NCBI GenBank assembly: GCA_902787415.1
Contig: CADAGG010000026.1
Span: 1 to 11,472 of the forward strand
Direction of reading: 5' to 3'
DNA length: 11,472 nt
Origin: a methanogenic archaeon
Lineage (GTDB): Archaea; Thermoplasmatota; Thermoplasmata; Methanomassiliicoccales; Methanomethylophilaceae
The position numbers and the translations under genes were made by a program. Of this stretch, positions 1-5,214 are shown in pieces. The notes under the pieces were generated by a model, which was given only the letters and a program-made list of their open reading frames with translations, did no database searches and was not told the origin of the DNA. How positions within the stretch are numbered: the first letter of the stretch is position 1; each line of letters begins with the position of its first letter.

Positions 1-41
1 AAGCGGCAGAAGCTGGCCGAGACGAACTGTCCCTATCGAAC

Positions 42-138
42 CTGCAGTGCCTGACGTAAACATCTTCGGGGGTTGACCGGCAACCCTTTCCCTGAATGAT
101 GGGATGAATAGCCCGACGGTAACGGACGGGCACTGCAG
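42..138 (+). ncRNA. Candidate structured RNA, class unknown
   Basis: CTGCAGTGCC at 42-51 is perfectly complementary to GGCACTGCAG at 129-138, and a G-U plus a G-C pair extend the stem inward. Inside it lie a six-pair hairpin (70-75 with 81-86, loop 76-80) and a four-pair hairpin (89-92 with 101-104). A further stem, 111-115 with 127-131, competes with the base of the long helix. Ten perfect pairs are unlikely by chance in fewer than 200 bases. Strand is uncertain because a stem folds on either strand; plus is chosen because the region would then converge on the minus-strand glycosyltransferase gene. No family recognised. Confidence 0.3.
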
Positions 139-140
139 AT

Positions 141-165
141 GAAACCTAGTGCTAAAACTAGTTTC
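141..165 (+). repeat. Bulged hairpin (inverted repeat)
   Basis: GAAA at 141-144 pairs with TTTC at 162-165 and CCTAGT-side bases 146-150 pair with ACTAG at 157-161, with one bulged C at 145 and a six-base loop. No T-run follows on the plus strand, so it is not an obvious terminator. Bases 146-150 could instead pair with ACTAAGG around 167-173, giving two exclusive folds. Confidence 0.4.
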
Positions 166-197
166 GACTAAGGTTAAGTTATGGCGGGTCAGGACAC

Positions 198-203
198 AAA
201 AAA
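198..203 (-). terminator. Oligo-T terminator of the glycosyltransferase gene
   Basis: On the minus strand six T residues follow the TGA stop of the glycosyltransferase gene after two bases. Archaeal RNA polymerase terminates at such T-runs without needing a hairpin. No strong stem precedes it, so this is a plain oligo-T signal. Confidence 0.4.
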
Positions 204-205
204 GG

Positions 206-973
206 TCAGTTCTTCCTCTCGGCGGGGTACATCTCGTAGTAGTCGATCTTGTACACCTTGGCGAAGAACTTGGCCAATGCCTTTCCGAATCCCCACAGCT
301 GGTGGAAGGTCATGATGGGGACCTTGGGGTTGATGTGCGACTCTCCCTCGGCACGGGTGCCGAAGTCGTAGGAGAAGTAGCGGACGTCGACCTTGCGGTC
401 GTTGTACTTCATCAGATCCATGAGGACCTTCCAGCCCTTGAGCTCGAAGTTGCCCCAGTTGGCCTGGATGACGGGGCGGAACACGTCGCACCTGAGTCCG
501 AAGAGACCGCTCATCATGTCCTTGGTGGTCTGCTTGCCGTGGAGCTTGAAGAAGAACTTGCAGAAAAGCTCGACGACCTCGGATCCCATGGCCCTCTTGA
601 AACCCATGGACATCCTGCTGGTCCTCTTGCCCACGCACAGCTCGGCCCCGGCCTCCATCTGGTCGTAGATGCCCTGGAGGGCGGAGATGGGGTGCTGGAA
701 GTCGCAGTCCATGCAGATGGCGTAATCGGTCTCTGCGATCTCGAATCCCTGGATGACGGACGCACCGAGTCCACGCTCCTCGGGTTTCCTGACGAACATC
801 TTGGTCAGGGGATCGTTGAGCTCCTCGATTAGCTGGCGGCTCCTGTCGGTGGAATTGTCGTCCATGAAGAGGATGCGGAACTCGGGATAAGCCTCCCTGA
901 TGGCCTTGGCCATGTTCTGGATGTTCTTCTCCTCGTTGTAGGTCGGAATCACAATCGTGCAGGTGCCTGCCAT
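206..973 (-). CDS. GT2 glycosyltransferase, polyprenyl-phosphate sugar synthase type
   Basis: A 255-residue cytosolic or membrane-associated family 2 glycosyltransferase of the dolichol-phosphate mannosyltransferase type. Such enzymes move a sugar from a nucleotide donor to a polyprenyl phosphate. Visible motifs are the N-terminal IVIPTYNEE strand and turn (residues 7-15), DDNSTD (38-43) and the metal-binding DCD (89-91) followed by FQHP, matching the DADxxHP signature of the family. There is no C-terminal membrane helix, unlike bacterial GtrB, so it resembles the soluble synthases. I chose the ATG at 973 because GGAGG lies 11 bases upstream; a longer reading would need the TTG at 1000. The sugar is not determinable. 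It diverges from a GtrA-like gene, a common functional partner. Family call firm, substrate open. Confidence 0.85.
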   Translation of the reverse strand: MAGTCTIVIPTYNEEKNIQNMAKAIREAYPEFRILFMDDNSTDRSRQLIEELNDPLTKMFVRKPEERGLGASVIQGFEIAETDYAICMDCDFQHPISALQGIYDQMEAGAELCVGKRTSRMSMGFKRAMGSEVVELFCKFFFKLHGKQTTKDMMSGLFGLRCDVFRPVIQANWGNFELKGWKVLMDLMKYNDRKVDVRYFSYDFGTRAEGESHINPKVPIMTFHQLWGFGKALAKFFAKVYKIDYYEMYPAERKN

Positions 974-984
974 TGGTATCACAC

Positions 985-989
985 CCTCC
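985..989 (-). promoter_or_regulatory. Shine-Dalgarno GGAGG fixing the glycosyltransferase start
   Basis: GGAGG on the minus strand lies 11 bases upstream of the ATG at 973. It supports that start over the TTG at 1000, which would place the ribosome-binding site inside the gene. Confidence 0.5.
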
Positions 990-1000
990 AAACCGCCCAA

Positions 1001-1020
1001 CTATATTATTTTTGCATAAA
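1001..1020 (-). promoter_or_regulatory. A/T-rich promoter of the glycosyltransferase gene
   Basis: On the minus strand this stretch contains TTTATGCA followed by AATAATATA, the only strongly A/T-rich run upstream of the gene. A box near 1017 would start transcripts near 991 and keep the Shine-Dalgarno; a box near 1006 would start near 980 and lose it. The first is more consistent. Confidence 0.4.
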
Positions 1021-1079
1021 GAAGGGACCATGCAGGGAAAAGGATGGATACGATAACGATTCCCAGTTGCTGATAAGGC

Positions 1080-1087
1080 ATTAATAA
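1080..1087 (+). promoter_or_regulatory. TATA box of gtrA-like gene (leaderless)
   Basis: ATTAATAA is centred about 26 bases before the ATG at 1110, the usual archaeal distance from TATA box to transcription start. The transcript would begin at or next to the start codon. No Shine-Dalgarno is seen, which agrees with a leaderless message. Confidence 0.5.
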
Positions 1088-1109
1088 GAGCATCTGATTT
1101 TCTTGGTAG

Positions 1110-1562
1110 ATGTCCTTCGTTCGCGACCTCATCGACAAGATATTCTACGGCAAGCACGGAGAGGCCATGCGCTATCTGTTCTTCGGCTTCCTCAACGTCA
1201 TCGTCACATGGGTCTCGTACGCCGCGCTCGTGCTGGTCGGAATCGACATCAACATCAGCAATGCGGCATCCTGGGTCATCGGAGTGGCCTTCGCCTTCGT
1301 GGTGAACAAGCTGTACGTCTTCAACAGCAGGAACATGGAGACCAAGACCGTCGGAAAGGAGGCCGCCAGCTTCACCATCGGCAGGATCCTGACCGGACTG
1401 GTGGCCATCATCGGATTCCCCATCCTGTACAACCTCGGCCTGAACCAGAAGCTATTCGGGGTCGACGGTTTCGTCGCGAAGATCACCGTCAGCGTGCTGG
1501 AGATCCTTCTGAACTATCTCTTCAGCAAGTACCTCGTCTTCAACCACAAGGACAAGGAATGA
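1110..1562 (+). CDS. GtrA-like membrane protein (putative polyprenyl-linked sugar flippase)
   Basis: A 150-residue GtrA-family membrane protein. Four hydrophobic helices are visible at about residues 21-44, 52-71, 88-109 and 121-142, with a short charged tail. FGFLN near 25-29 and NYLFSKYLVF at 135-144 match the conserved first and last segments of the family, and the length is normal. GtrA proteins are thought to flip polyprenyl-phosphate-linked sugars across the membrane and are usually encoded beside the GT2 enzyme that makes that lipid. Here that partner is the divergent gene at 206-973. The start fits a leaderless promoter. The TGA stop directly abuts the stop of the opposing membrane protein gene. 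Family assignment good; transport role is family knowledge, not shown by the sequence. Confidence 0.85.
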   Translation: MSFVRDLIDKIFYGKHGEAMRYLFFGFLNVIVTWVSYAALVLVGIDINISNAASWVIGVAFAFVVNKLYVFNSRNMETKTVGKEAASFTIGRILTGLVAIIGFPILYNLGLNQKLFGVDGFVAKITVSVLEILLNYLFSKYLVFNHKDKE

Positions 1563-1565
1563 TCA
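1560..1565. other. Abutting convergent stop codons (TGATCA)
   Basis: The plus-strand gtrA-like gene ends with TGA at 1560-1562 and the minus-strand gene ends with TGA, read here as TCA at 1563-1565. The two stops form the palindrome TGATCA with no spacer, so each transcript must terminate inside the opposing gene. Confidence 0.9.
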
Positions 1566-2156
1566 CTCGATACCTTTCTTCTTCTTGACGAAGAACGAAA
1601 GGACTATGCTCACCGCGATGACGGCGAGGATCATCACGATGGTGATGATCTGGGACTCCTCCGACTGGAAGTAGTTGTAGAAGAAGTTGCTGAGCATCAT
1701 GATGAAACCGAACTTCACTACGCATCCGATGGCGATGTAGAACGCCGACTTGGGCACGCTCCAGTTGAGGATGGCGACGAAAGCCCCTGCGAACGGGAGC
1801 ATAGGCGCCACGCGGTTCAGGAGCAGCAGCTTCTCGTCGCTGACCACCAGGAACTGCGTGTACTTGTCGAGGGCCGACTGGATCTTCTTCGGGATCTTGT
1901 GATTGTACTTCTTGACGACCAGGTAGAGGGAGAAGATGCCTATCTGCTCGGCGATGACCGCGGCGATGAGCAGCTCGACACCGAACAGCAGCGGGTGGCC
2001 GTAGTTGGCTCCCCCGATGAACGCCAGGACGAAGAACAGCTCCGGCAGGGTGGGGATGAGCAGGGCGTCGAGCAGGAAGATCAGGAAGATGCACAGGACC
2101 AGGCCCCATTCGCCGTTGGCGCCGAATAAGTCGTAGATTGCCTGGCCTAGGTTCAT
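1563..2156 (-). CDS. Membrane protein, DedA/VTT (SNARE-associated) like
   Basis: A 197-residue integral membrane protein with hydrophobic segments near residues 17-35, 39-49, 58-81, 138-160 and 170-190, ending in a KKKK-containing cytosolic tail. The segment NRVAPMLPFAG (114-124), then a hydrophobic stretch with FYIAIGCVVK, resembles the conserved R-x-P...G signature of DedA/VTT proteins, and PTLPEL at 35-40 resembles their first re-entrant loop. Bacterial DedA proteins are known to recycle polyprenyl phosphate carriers across the membrane. That role would fit the neighbouring lipid-linked-sugar genes but is inference. AGGAGG lies six bases before the ATG, so the start is secure. Another small membrane exporter family is the main alternative. 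Confidence 0.6.
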   Translation of the reverse strand: MNLGQAIYDLFGANGEWGLVLCIFLIFLLDALLIPTLPELFFVLAFIGGANYGHPLLFGVELLIAAVIAEQIGIFSLYLVVKKYNHKIPKKIQSALDKYTQFLVVSDEKLLLLNRVAPMLPFAGAFVAILNWSVPKSAFYIAIGCVVKFGFIMMLSNFFYNYFQSEESQIITIVMILAVIAVSIVLSFFVKKKKGIE

Positions 2157-2162
2157 GTCCGC

Positions 2163-2168
2163 CCTCCT
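2163..2168 (-). promoter_or_regulatory. Strong Shine-Dalgarno AGGAGG
   Basis: AGGAGG on the minus strand with a six-base spacer before the ATG at 2156. It sets the start of the DedA-like gene. Confidence 0.6.
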
Positions 2169-2176
2169 GTGCAGTT

Positions 2177-2200
2177 AAAAGGATGCGGGCCGGAGCCCGC
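2177..2200 (-). terminator. Hairpin terminator after ilvE
   Basis: On the minus strand GCGGGC, the loop TCCG and GCCCGC form a perfect six-pair stem (2185-2200), followed by ATCCTTTT. The loop is closed by C-G and fits the stable UNCG tetraloop class. It begins 11 bases after the ilvE stop and separates ilvE from the DedA-like gene. Confidence 0.6.
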
Positions 2201-2211
2201 TTTGAATGGTT

Positions 2212-3141
2212 TCAGTTCACGTAGTCGAGCCACTTGTCGTACTTGGGGTCCTTGCCCTCGACGATCTCGTGGAACTTGGCGTGGATCTTGGCGGAGACCT
2301 CTCCGGGGGTTCCGTCGCCGACGATGCGTCCGTCGATGGAGGTGACGGGTGCGATCTCAGCAGCGGTTCCGGTCATCCAGATCTCGTCGGCGGTGGTCAG
2401 CTGGAACCTGGTGATGGGTCCCTCGACGACCTCGTAGCCGAGGTCCCTGGCAACTGCGATGATAGATCCCCTGGTGACTCCCTGGAGGATTCCCTCGGAG
2501 ACGGAAGGGGTGTAGATCTTGCCGAACTTGTAGAAGAAGATGTTCTCTCCGCTGCACTCGGCGGGGCGTCCCTCCTTGTTGAGCATGAGCGCCTCTCCGG
2601 CTCCCTGGCGGATGGCCTCCCTCTTGGCGAGGCAGGATGCGACGTAGGAACCGTTGACCTTGGCTCCGGCGGGGCCGCAGAGATAGTCGGGCCTCTGCCA
2701 GGATGCGGTGACCAGCTTGGTACCGGCGGCAGCGCCCTTTCCGAGGTATGCTCCCATGTAGATGCAGGTGATGGCGAAGCTCTCGGGGACTCCGACGGGG
2801 TTGAGTCCGACCTCCTCTCCGCTGAGGAAGATGCAGGGCTTGACGTAGTCGACCTTCTTGTTGGCCCTGACGGCCTCCTTGATGGCCTCGCAGATGCTCT
2901 TCTCGTCGTACTGCTTGCCGCCGAACTTCATCTCGAAGCCCAGGAGCTTGCATCCGTCGACCAGCCTGCGGACGTGGTCCTTCAGCCTGAAGATGGCGGG
3001 TCCCTTGGGGGTCTGGTAGACCCTGATTCCCTCGAACACTCCGGTTCCGTAGTTGAGAGCATGGGCCAGGACGTGCACCTTGGCGTCGTCCCAGTTGACA
3101 AGCTTTCCATCAAACCAAATCTTCTCGCATTTCTCTCCCAT
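2212..3141 (-). CDS. ilvE: Branched-chain amino acid aminotransferase
   Basis: A 309-residue fold-type IV PLP-dependent aminotransferase, the usual IlvE length. It moves amino groups between glutamate and the keto acids of leucine, isoleucine and valine in the cytosol. Visible marks are HALNYGTGVFEGIR (27-40), the PLP lysine K161 in GAKVNGSY, the family motif PAECSGENIF (194-202), and the phosphate-binding GTAAE near 258-262. It sits 14 bases downstream of the ACT-domain gene, whose product resembles the acetolactate synthase regulatory subunit, supporting branched-chain biosynthesis over D-amino-acid transaminase or aminodeoxychorismate lyase. An AAGGT five bases before the ATG serves as a modest ribosome-binding site. 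A hairpin terminator follows. Confidence 0.93.
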   Translation of the reverse strand: MGEKCEKIWFDGKLVNWDDAKVHVLAHALNYGTGVFEGIRVYQTPKGPAIFRLKDHVRRLVDGCKLLGFEMKFGGKQYDEKSICEAIKEAVRANKKVDYVKPCIFLSGEEVGLNPVGVPESFAITCIYMGAYLGKGAAAGTKLVTASWQRPDYLCGPAGAKVNGSYVASCLAKREAIRQGAGEALMLNKEGRPAECSGENIFFYKFGKIYTPSVSEGILQGVTRGSIIAVARDLGYEVVEGPITRFQLTTADEIWMTGTAAEIAPVTSIDGRIVGDGTPGEVSAKIHAKFHEIVEGKDPKYDKWLDYVN

Positions 3142-3155
3142 GATATACCTTCAAT

Positions 3156-3518
3156 TCAAAGTGCATTGAGTGCTTTAACGTATTTCTCGGGCTCGGAACG
3201 GGCGATGATCTCCTCGACCTGATCCGATCCTCCCACGACTCCGACGTTGCCGTTGGAGGTGGAGATGAGGGCATATGCGGACTGTCCGGACTCAGGGACG
3301 AGTTCCGTGTCGTACACGTCCTGCAGCTTCTGGAGCCTTCCGATGGCCAGTTTGGCCTCGTTCTCGTCAATGACGGAAAGGACCATCCTGGATTTGCCCT
3401 GCTGTTCGCATTTTCCGACCACGATGGTTTCGACGTTGATCTTGTTACGGGTGAACTCACCCATGACCCTCTGCATGACGCCGAACTCGTTCTTGACAAT
3501 CAAGGATATAACGTACAT
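3156..3518 (-). CDS. ACT-domain protein, IlvN/IlvH-like regulator
   Basis: A 120-residue soluble protein whose first 75 or so residues form an ACT domain: strand YVISLIVKNEFGVMQRV, then the helix FTRNKINVETIVVG. This resembles the N-terminus of acetolactate synthase small subunits (ENExGxLxRVxGLFxxRGYNIESLxV). The rest contains another strand-like stretch near 82-95 that may be a degenerate half-domain. Typical IlvH proteins have a longer C-terminal region, so this is short. The gene leads directly into ilvE, suggesting it senses a branched-chain amino acid to control acetolactate synthase, encoded elsewhere. A free-standing ACT regulator of another enzyme is possible. The ATG has no clear Shine-Dalgarno. 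Confidence 0.7.
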   Translation of the reverse strand: MYVISLIVKNEFGVMQRVMGEFTRNKINVETIVVGKCEQQGKSRMVLSVIDENEAKLAIGRLQKLQDVYDTELVPESGQSAYALISTSNGNVGVVGGSDQVEEIIARSEPEKYVKALNAL

Positions 3519-3551
3519 ATGTCCACGACTGGCTATTGGATGGGCTAGGTT

Positions 3552-3559
3552 GTATTTAG
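3552..3559 (-). promoter_or_regulatory. TATA box of ACT-domain/ilvE pair
   Basis: On the minus strand CTAAATAC is centred about 26 bases before a start near 3530, giving a leader of roughly 11 bases to the ATG at 3518. A second candidate, TCTATAAAAA near 3571-3580, would give a 31-base leader. Both are downstream of the isomerase terminator, so the pair is probably its own transcription unit. Confidence 0.4.
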
Positions 3560-3576
3560 GCCCTTGTCACTTTTTA

Positions 3577-3604
3577 TAGAAAATAACGCCCCCTCGCGGG
3601 GGCG
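3577..3604 (-). terminator. Hairpin terminator of the heptose/isomerase cluster
   Basis: On the minus strand CGCCCCC, the GNRA-type loop GCGA and GGGGGCG form a perfect seven-pair stem (3587-3604), followed by TTATTTTCTA. It lies 8 bases after the TAA of the isomerase gene. The T-rich tail overlaps A/T-rich promoter sequence for the next gene. Confidence 0.65.
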
Positions 3605-3612
3605 ATTGGGGT

Positions 3613-4629
3613 TTACTGCGGGAGAACGGCCCTCATACGGGCCTTGATGTCGACGATGGGGTCGACGTTGCAGGGGTCCACCTCGCGCAGAGCCGCAAGG
3701 TACAGGGAGACATAGTCCCCGAACATGACCGCGTAGATGTTCTTCTCGAGGACGGAGTCGCCCTTGACCTTGAAGACATCCAATCCTACGTCGCGGCTGC
3801 TCAGAAGTCCCTTGGTCGCCTTGATGATCTTGGCGATCTCCTCGTAGTCGTCGTCGACGATGAGGACGGGGTGGAACTGGTACTTGTGGTCGTCGTCGTA
3901 CCATCCGACGATCTCGTTGTGGTTGAACTCGGGGAGGACTCCGGAGAAGGCAATGACTTTGGAGTTCTCGTTGAGCTGGGTCTTCATCCTCAGCGCCATG
4001 GCGGAGAGGTTGGGGGCACCGTAGATGACGGGGATCTTGCCCTTGATGCGGAGGGCGATGGTCCTGGCGTAGCTGTCGTCGGCGGTGAACTCGTAGTTGT
4101 ACTCGCGGATGCGGGGCAGGAGCTTCCTGAGCTGCTCCCTGACCTGGGGTCCGCCGGCGTCCTGAATGATTCCTCCGAGAAGGCCGATGAACCATCCGAT
4201 GGCGGAACGGGGCTGGATGAGCTCGCCTCCGATCTTCATCATGAGGTTGCCGTTCTGCCGGGAGAGCTCCTCGAGCTGTCCGCCGTGGGTGACGGCGATG
4301 ACATCGATGCCTTTGGCGATGGCCTCCTTGTACATCTGGACCGTTTCATAAGTATTGCCGGAGTAGCTGCATGCCACGAAGAGGGTATCGTTGTCGACCC
4401 AGGCAGGCAGGTTCATGGTCTTGACGACCTCGACGCTGACCTTGGAGGTGTAGTACATGGAATCGACGAAGAGGGCTCCGCCGATGGCGGATGCGCCCAT
4501 TCCGCAGATCATGATGTGTTTGTAGGATTTGGTGATACCACTGGGAATGTCCAGGGCCGCGGTGAGGTCGGATTCCAATCCGCCGATCTCTCTGGCCATC
4601 TGGTTGAGGGAGTCCGTTTTAAACATCAT
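3613..4629 (-). CDS. SIS-domain phosphoglucose/phosphomannose isomerase
   Basis: A 338-residue archaeal-type bifunctional phosphoglucose/phosphomannose isomerase with two SIS domains. It would interconvert glucose-6-P or mannose-6-P with fructose-6-P in the cytosol. Motifs in order: GMGASAIGG (43-51), SYSGNT (88-93), PRSA (140-143), QLNENSK (218-224, holding the candidate catalytic Glu 221), EFNHNEI (234-240, His 237 being the candidate for ring opening), and a C-terminal SLYLA segment. Length is normal for the family. Being last in the heptose gene cluster it might supply the missing sedoheptulose-7-phosphate isomerisation, but GmhA is a different, shorter SIS family, so this is only a possibility. 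An AAGG precedes the ATG. A TATA-like box overlaps the upstream stop codon. Confidence 0.88.
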   Translation of the reverse strand: MMFKTDSLNQMAREIGGLESDLTAALDIPSGITKSYKHIMICGMGASAIGGALFVDSMYYTSKVSVEVVKTMNLPAWVDNDTLFVACSYSGNTYETVQMYKEAIAKGIDVIAVTHGGQLEELSRQNGNLMMKIGGELIQPRSAIGWFIGLLGGIIQDAGGPQVREQLRKLLPRIREYNYEFTADDSYARTIALRIKGKIPVIYGAPNLSAMALRMKTQLNENSKVIAFSGVLPEFNHNEIVGWYDDDHKYQFHPVLIVDDDYEEIAKIIKATKGLLSSRDVGLDVFKVKGDSVLEKNIYAVMFGDYVSLYLAALREVDPCNVDPIVDIKARMRAVLPQ

Positions 4630-4676
4630 TCTATCTTGCCTTCATTTAGTGGTGTATGTGTTCGTATCCAATGCAG

Positions 4677-4684
4677 ATAATTAA
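4677..4684 (-). promoter_or_regulatory. Possible internal TATA box of the isomerase gene
   Basis: TTAATTAT on the minus strand overlaps the TAA stop of the GmhB-like gene. It would start transcription near 4654, leaving a 24-base leader that contains AAGG. The 51-base gap here is the largest within the cluster, consistent with a separate promoter. Confidence 0.35.
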
Positions 4685-5214
4685 TAGGTTTCTTCACGAT
4701 TGTTTGGATTGTTCTGGGATTTTGCACCCTCGGACAGGATTATGTCAACGGCGTCAGAGAAGGATGTCTCCGCCGACACCTTGACCGTCCTCATTCCGAG
4801 CTGCCTTCCGAACTCGATGTCCTTGTCGTGGTCCCCGACCATCCAGCACTCTGCCGGATCGAGACCGTATTTCTCTATGGCCTGCAGACCCATCTTGGTC
4901 TTGGGTTTGCGGCAGTCGCAGTTGTCCTCGGGACGGTGGGGGCAGAAGAAGATATCGTCTATCCTGCCTCCTCCCGCGGATATCTGGGACAGCAGTTCTG
5001 CGTTGACCGCGTTGAGCTGCTCGAGGGTGAAGTATCCCCTGCCGATGCCGGACTGGTTGGTCACCATGAGGACCAGGTAGCCGGCATCGTTGAGCCTCTT
5101 GACCGAAGCGGGTACGTCGGGGAAGGCGTGCATGTCGGCGGGGTCGCTGCAGTAGGGGACGTCGGGACACAGGGTGTCGTCGCGGTCCACCATGACGGCC
5201 CTTTTCGACTTCAA
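4681..5214 (-). CDS. gmhB: HAD phosphatase, heptose 1,7-bisphosphate phosphatase (GmhB-like)
   Basis: A 177-residue HAD phosphatase of the GmhB/histidinol-phosphatase group. GmhB removes the 7-phosphate from D-glycero-D-manno-heptose 1,7-bisphosphate. Motif I is DRDDT (10-14), with nucleophile D10 and acid D12; most GmhB proteins have Gly where D13 stands. Motif II is VTNQSGIGRG (51-60). The zinc-site cysteines and histidine are in CPHRPEDNCDC (91-101), followed by RKPK, and motif III is VGDHDKDIEFG. The start is TTG at 5214: it overlaps the kinase stop (TTGA) and has GGAGGAG six bases upstream, while the next ATG would cut into the first strand beside D10. Position between the kinase and isomerase genes favours heptose over histidinol phosphate. 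Confidence 0.85.
   Translation of the reverse strand: MKSKRAVMVDRDDTLCPDVPYCSDPADMHAFPDVPASVKRLNDAGYLVLMVTNQSGIGRGYFTLEQLNAVNAELLSQISAGGGRIDDIFFCPHRPEDNCDCRKPKTKMGLQAIEKYGLDPAECWMVGDHDKDIEFGRQLGMRTVKVSAETSFSDAVDIILSEGAKSQNNPNNREETY

Larger units (their letters stand above)
1..205. other. Non-coding edge region with strong RNA-like folding
   Basis: No convincing gene is seen here. All three plus frames are open from the left edge for only about 17 to 25 codons, so a short C-terminal tail of a gene beginning outside cannot be excluded. What stands out is secondary structure: bases 42-53 pair with 127-138 (ten perfect pairs, then one G-U and one G-C), enclosing smaller hairpins, and a separate hairpin lies at 141-165. 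I looked for the hallmark sequences of RNase P RNA, SRP RNA, 5S, 16S and 23S rRNA and tRNA on both strands and did not find them. It may be the 3' part of an RNA gene starting outside the window. Confidence 0.45.

Noticed and set aside
1..54. C-terminal end of a plus-strand gene ending at TGA 52-54
   Set aside because: All three plus frames are open over this short stretch and nothing recognisable is encoded; the bases also form part of a strong stem. It cannot be excluded without upstream sequence.
92..102. C/D-box guide RNA with CTGA and ATGATGG
   Set aside because: Matching outer C and D boxes at proper distances are not found.
123..180. CRISPR-repeat or tracrRNA-like sequence (GATGAAAC, hairpin, AAGGTTAAGTT)
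   Set aside because: There is only one copy, no spacer array, and no cas genes are nearby.
2206..3222. Long plus-strand open frame opposite ilvE and the ACT gene
   Set aside because: It is a low-complexity Asp/Leu/Val-rich antisense frame produced by the strong G/C third-position bias of the real minus-strand genes.
3871..4680. Long plus-strand open frame opposite the isomerase gene
   Set aside because: Composition is antisense-like, it has no recognisable motifs, and the minus frame is a clear isomerase.
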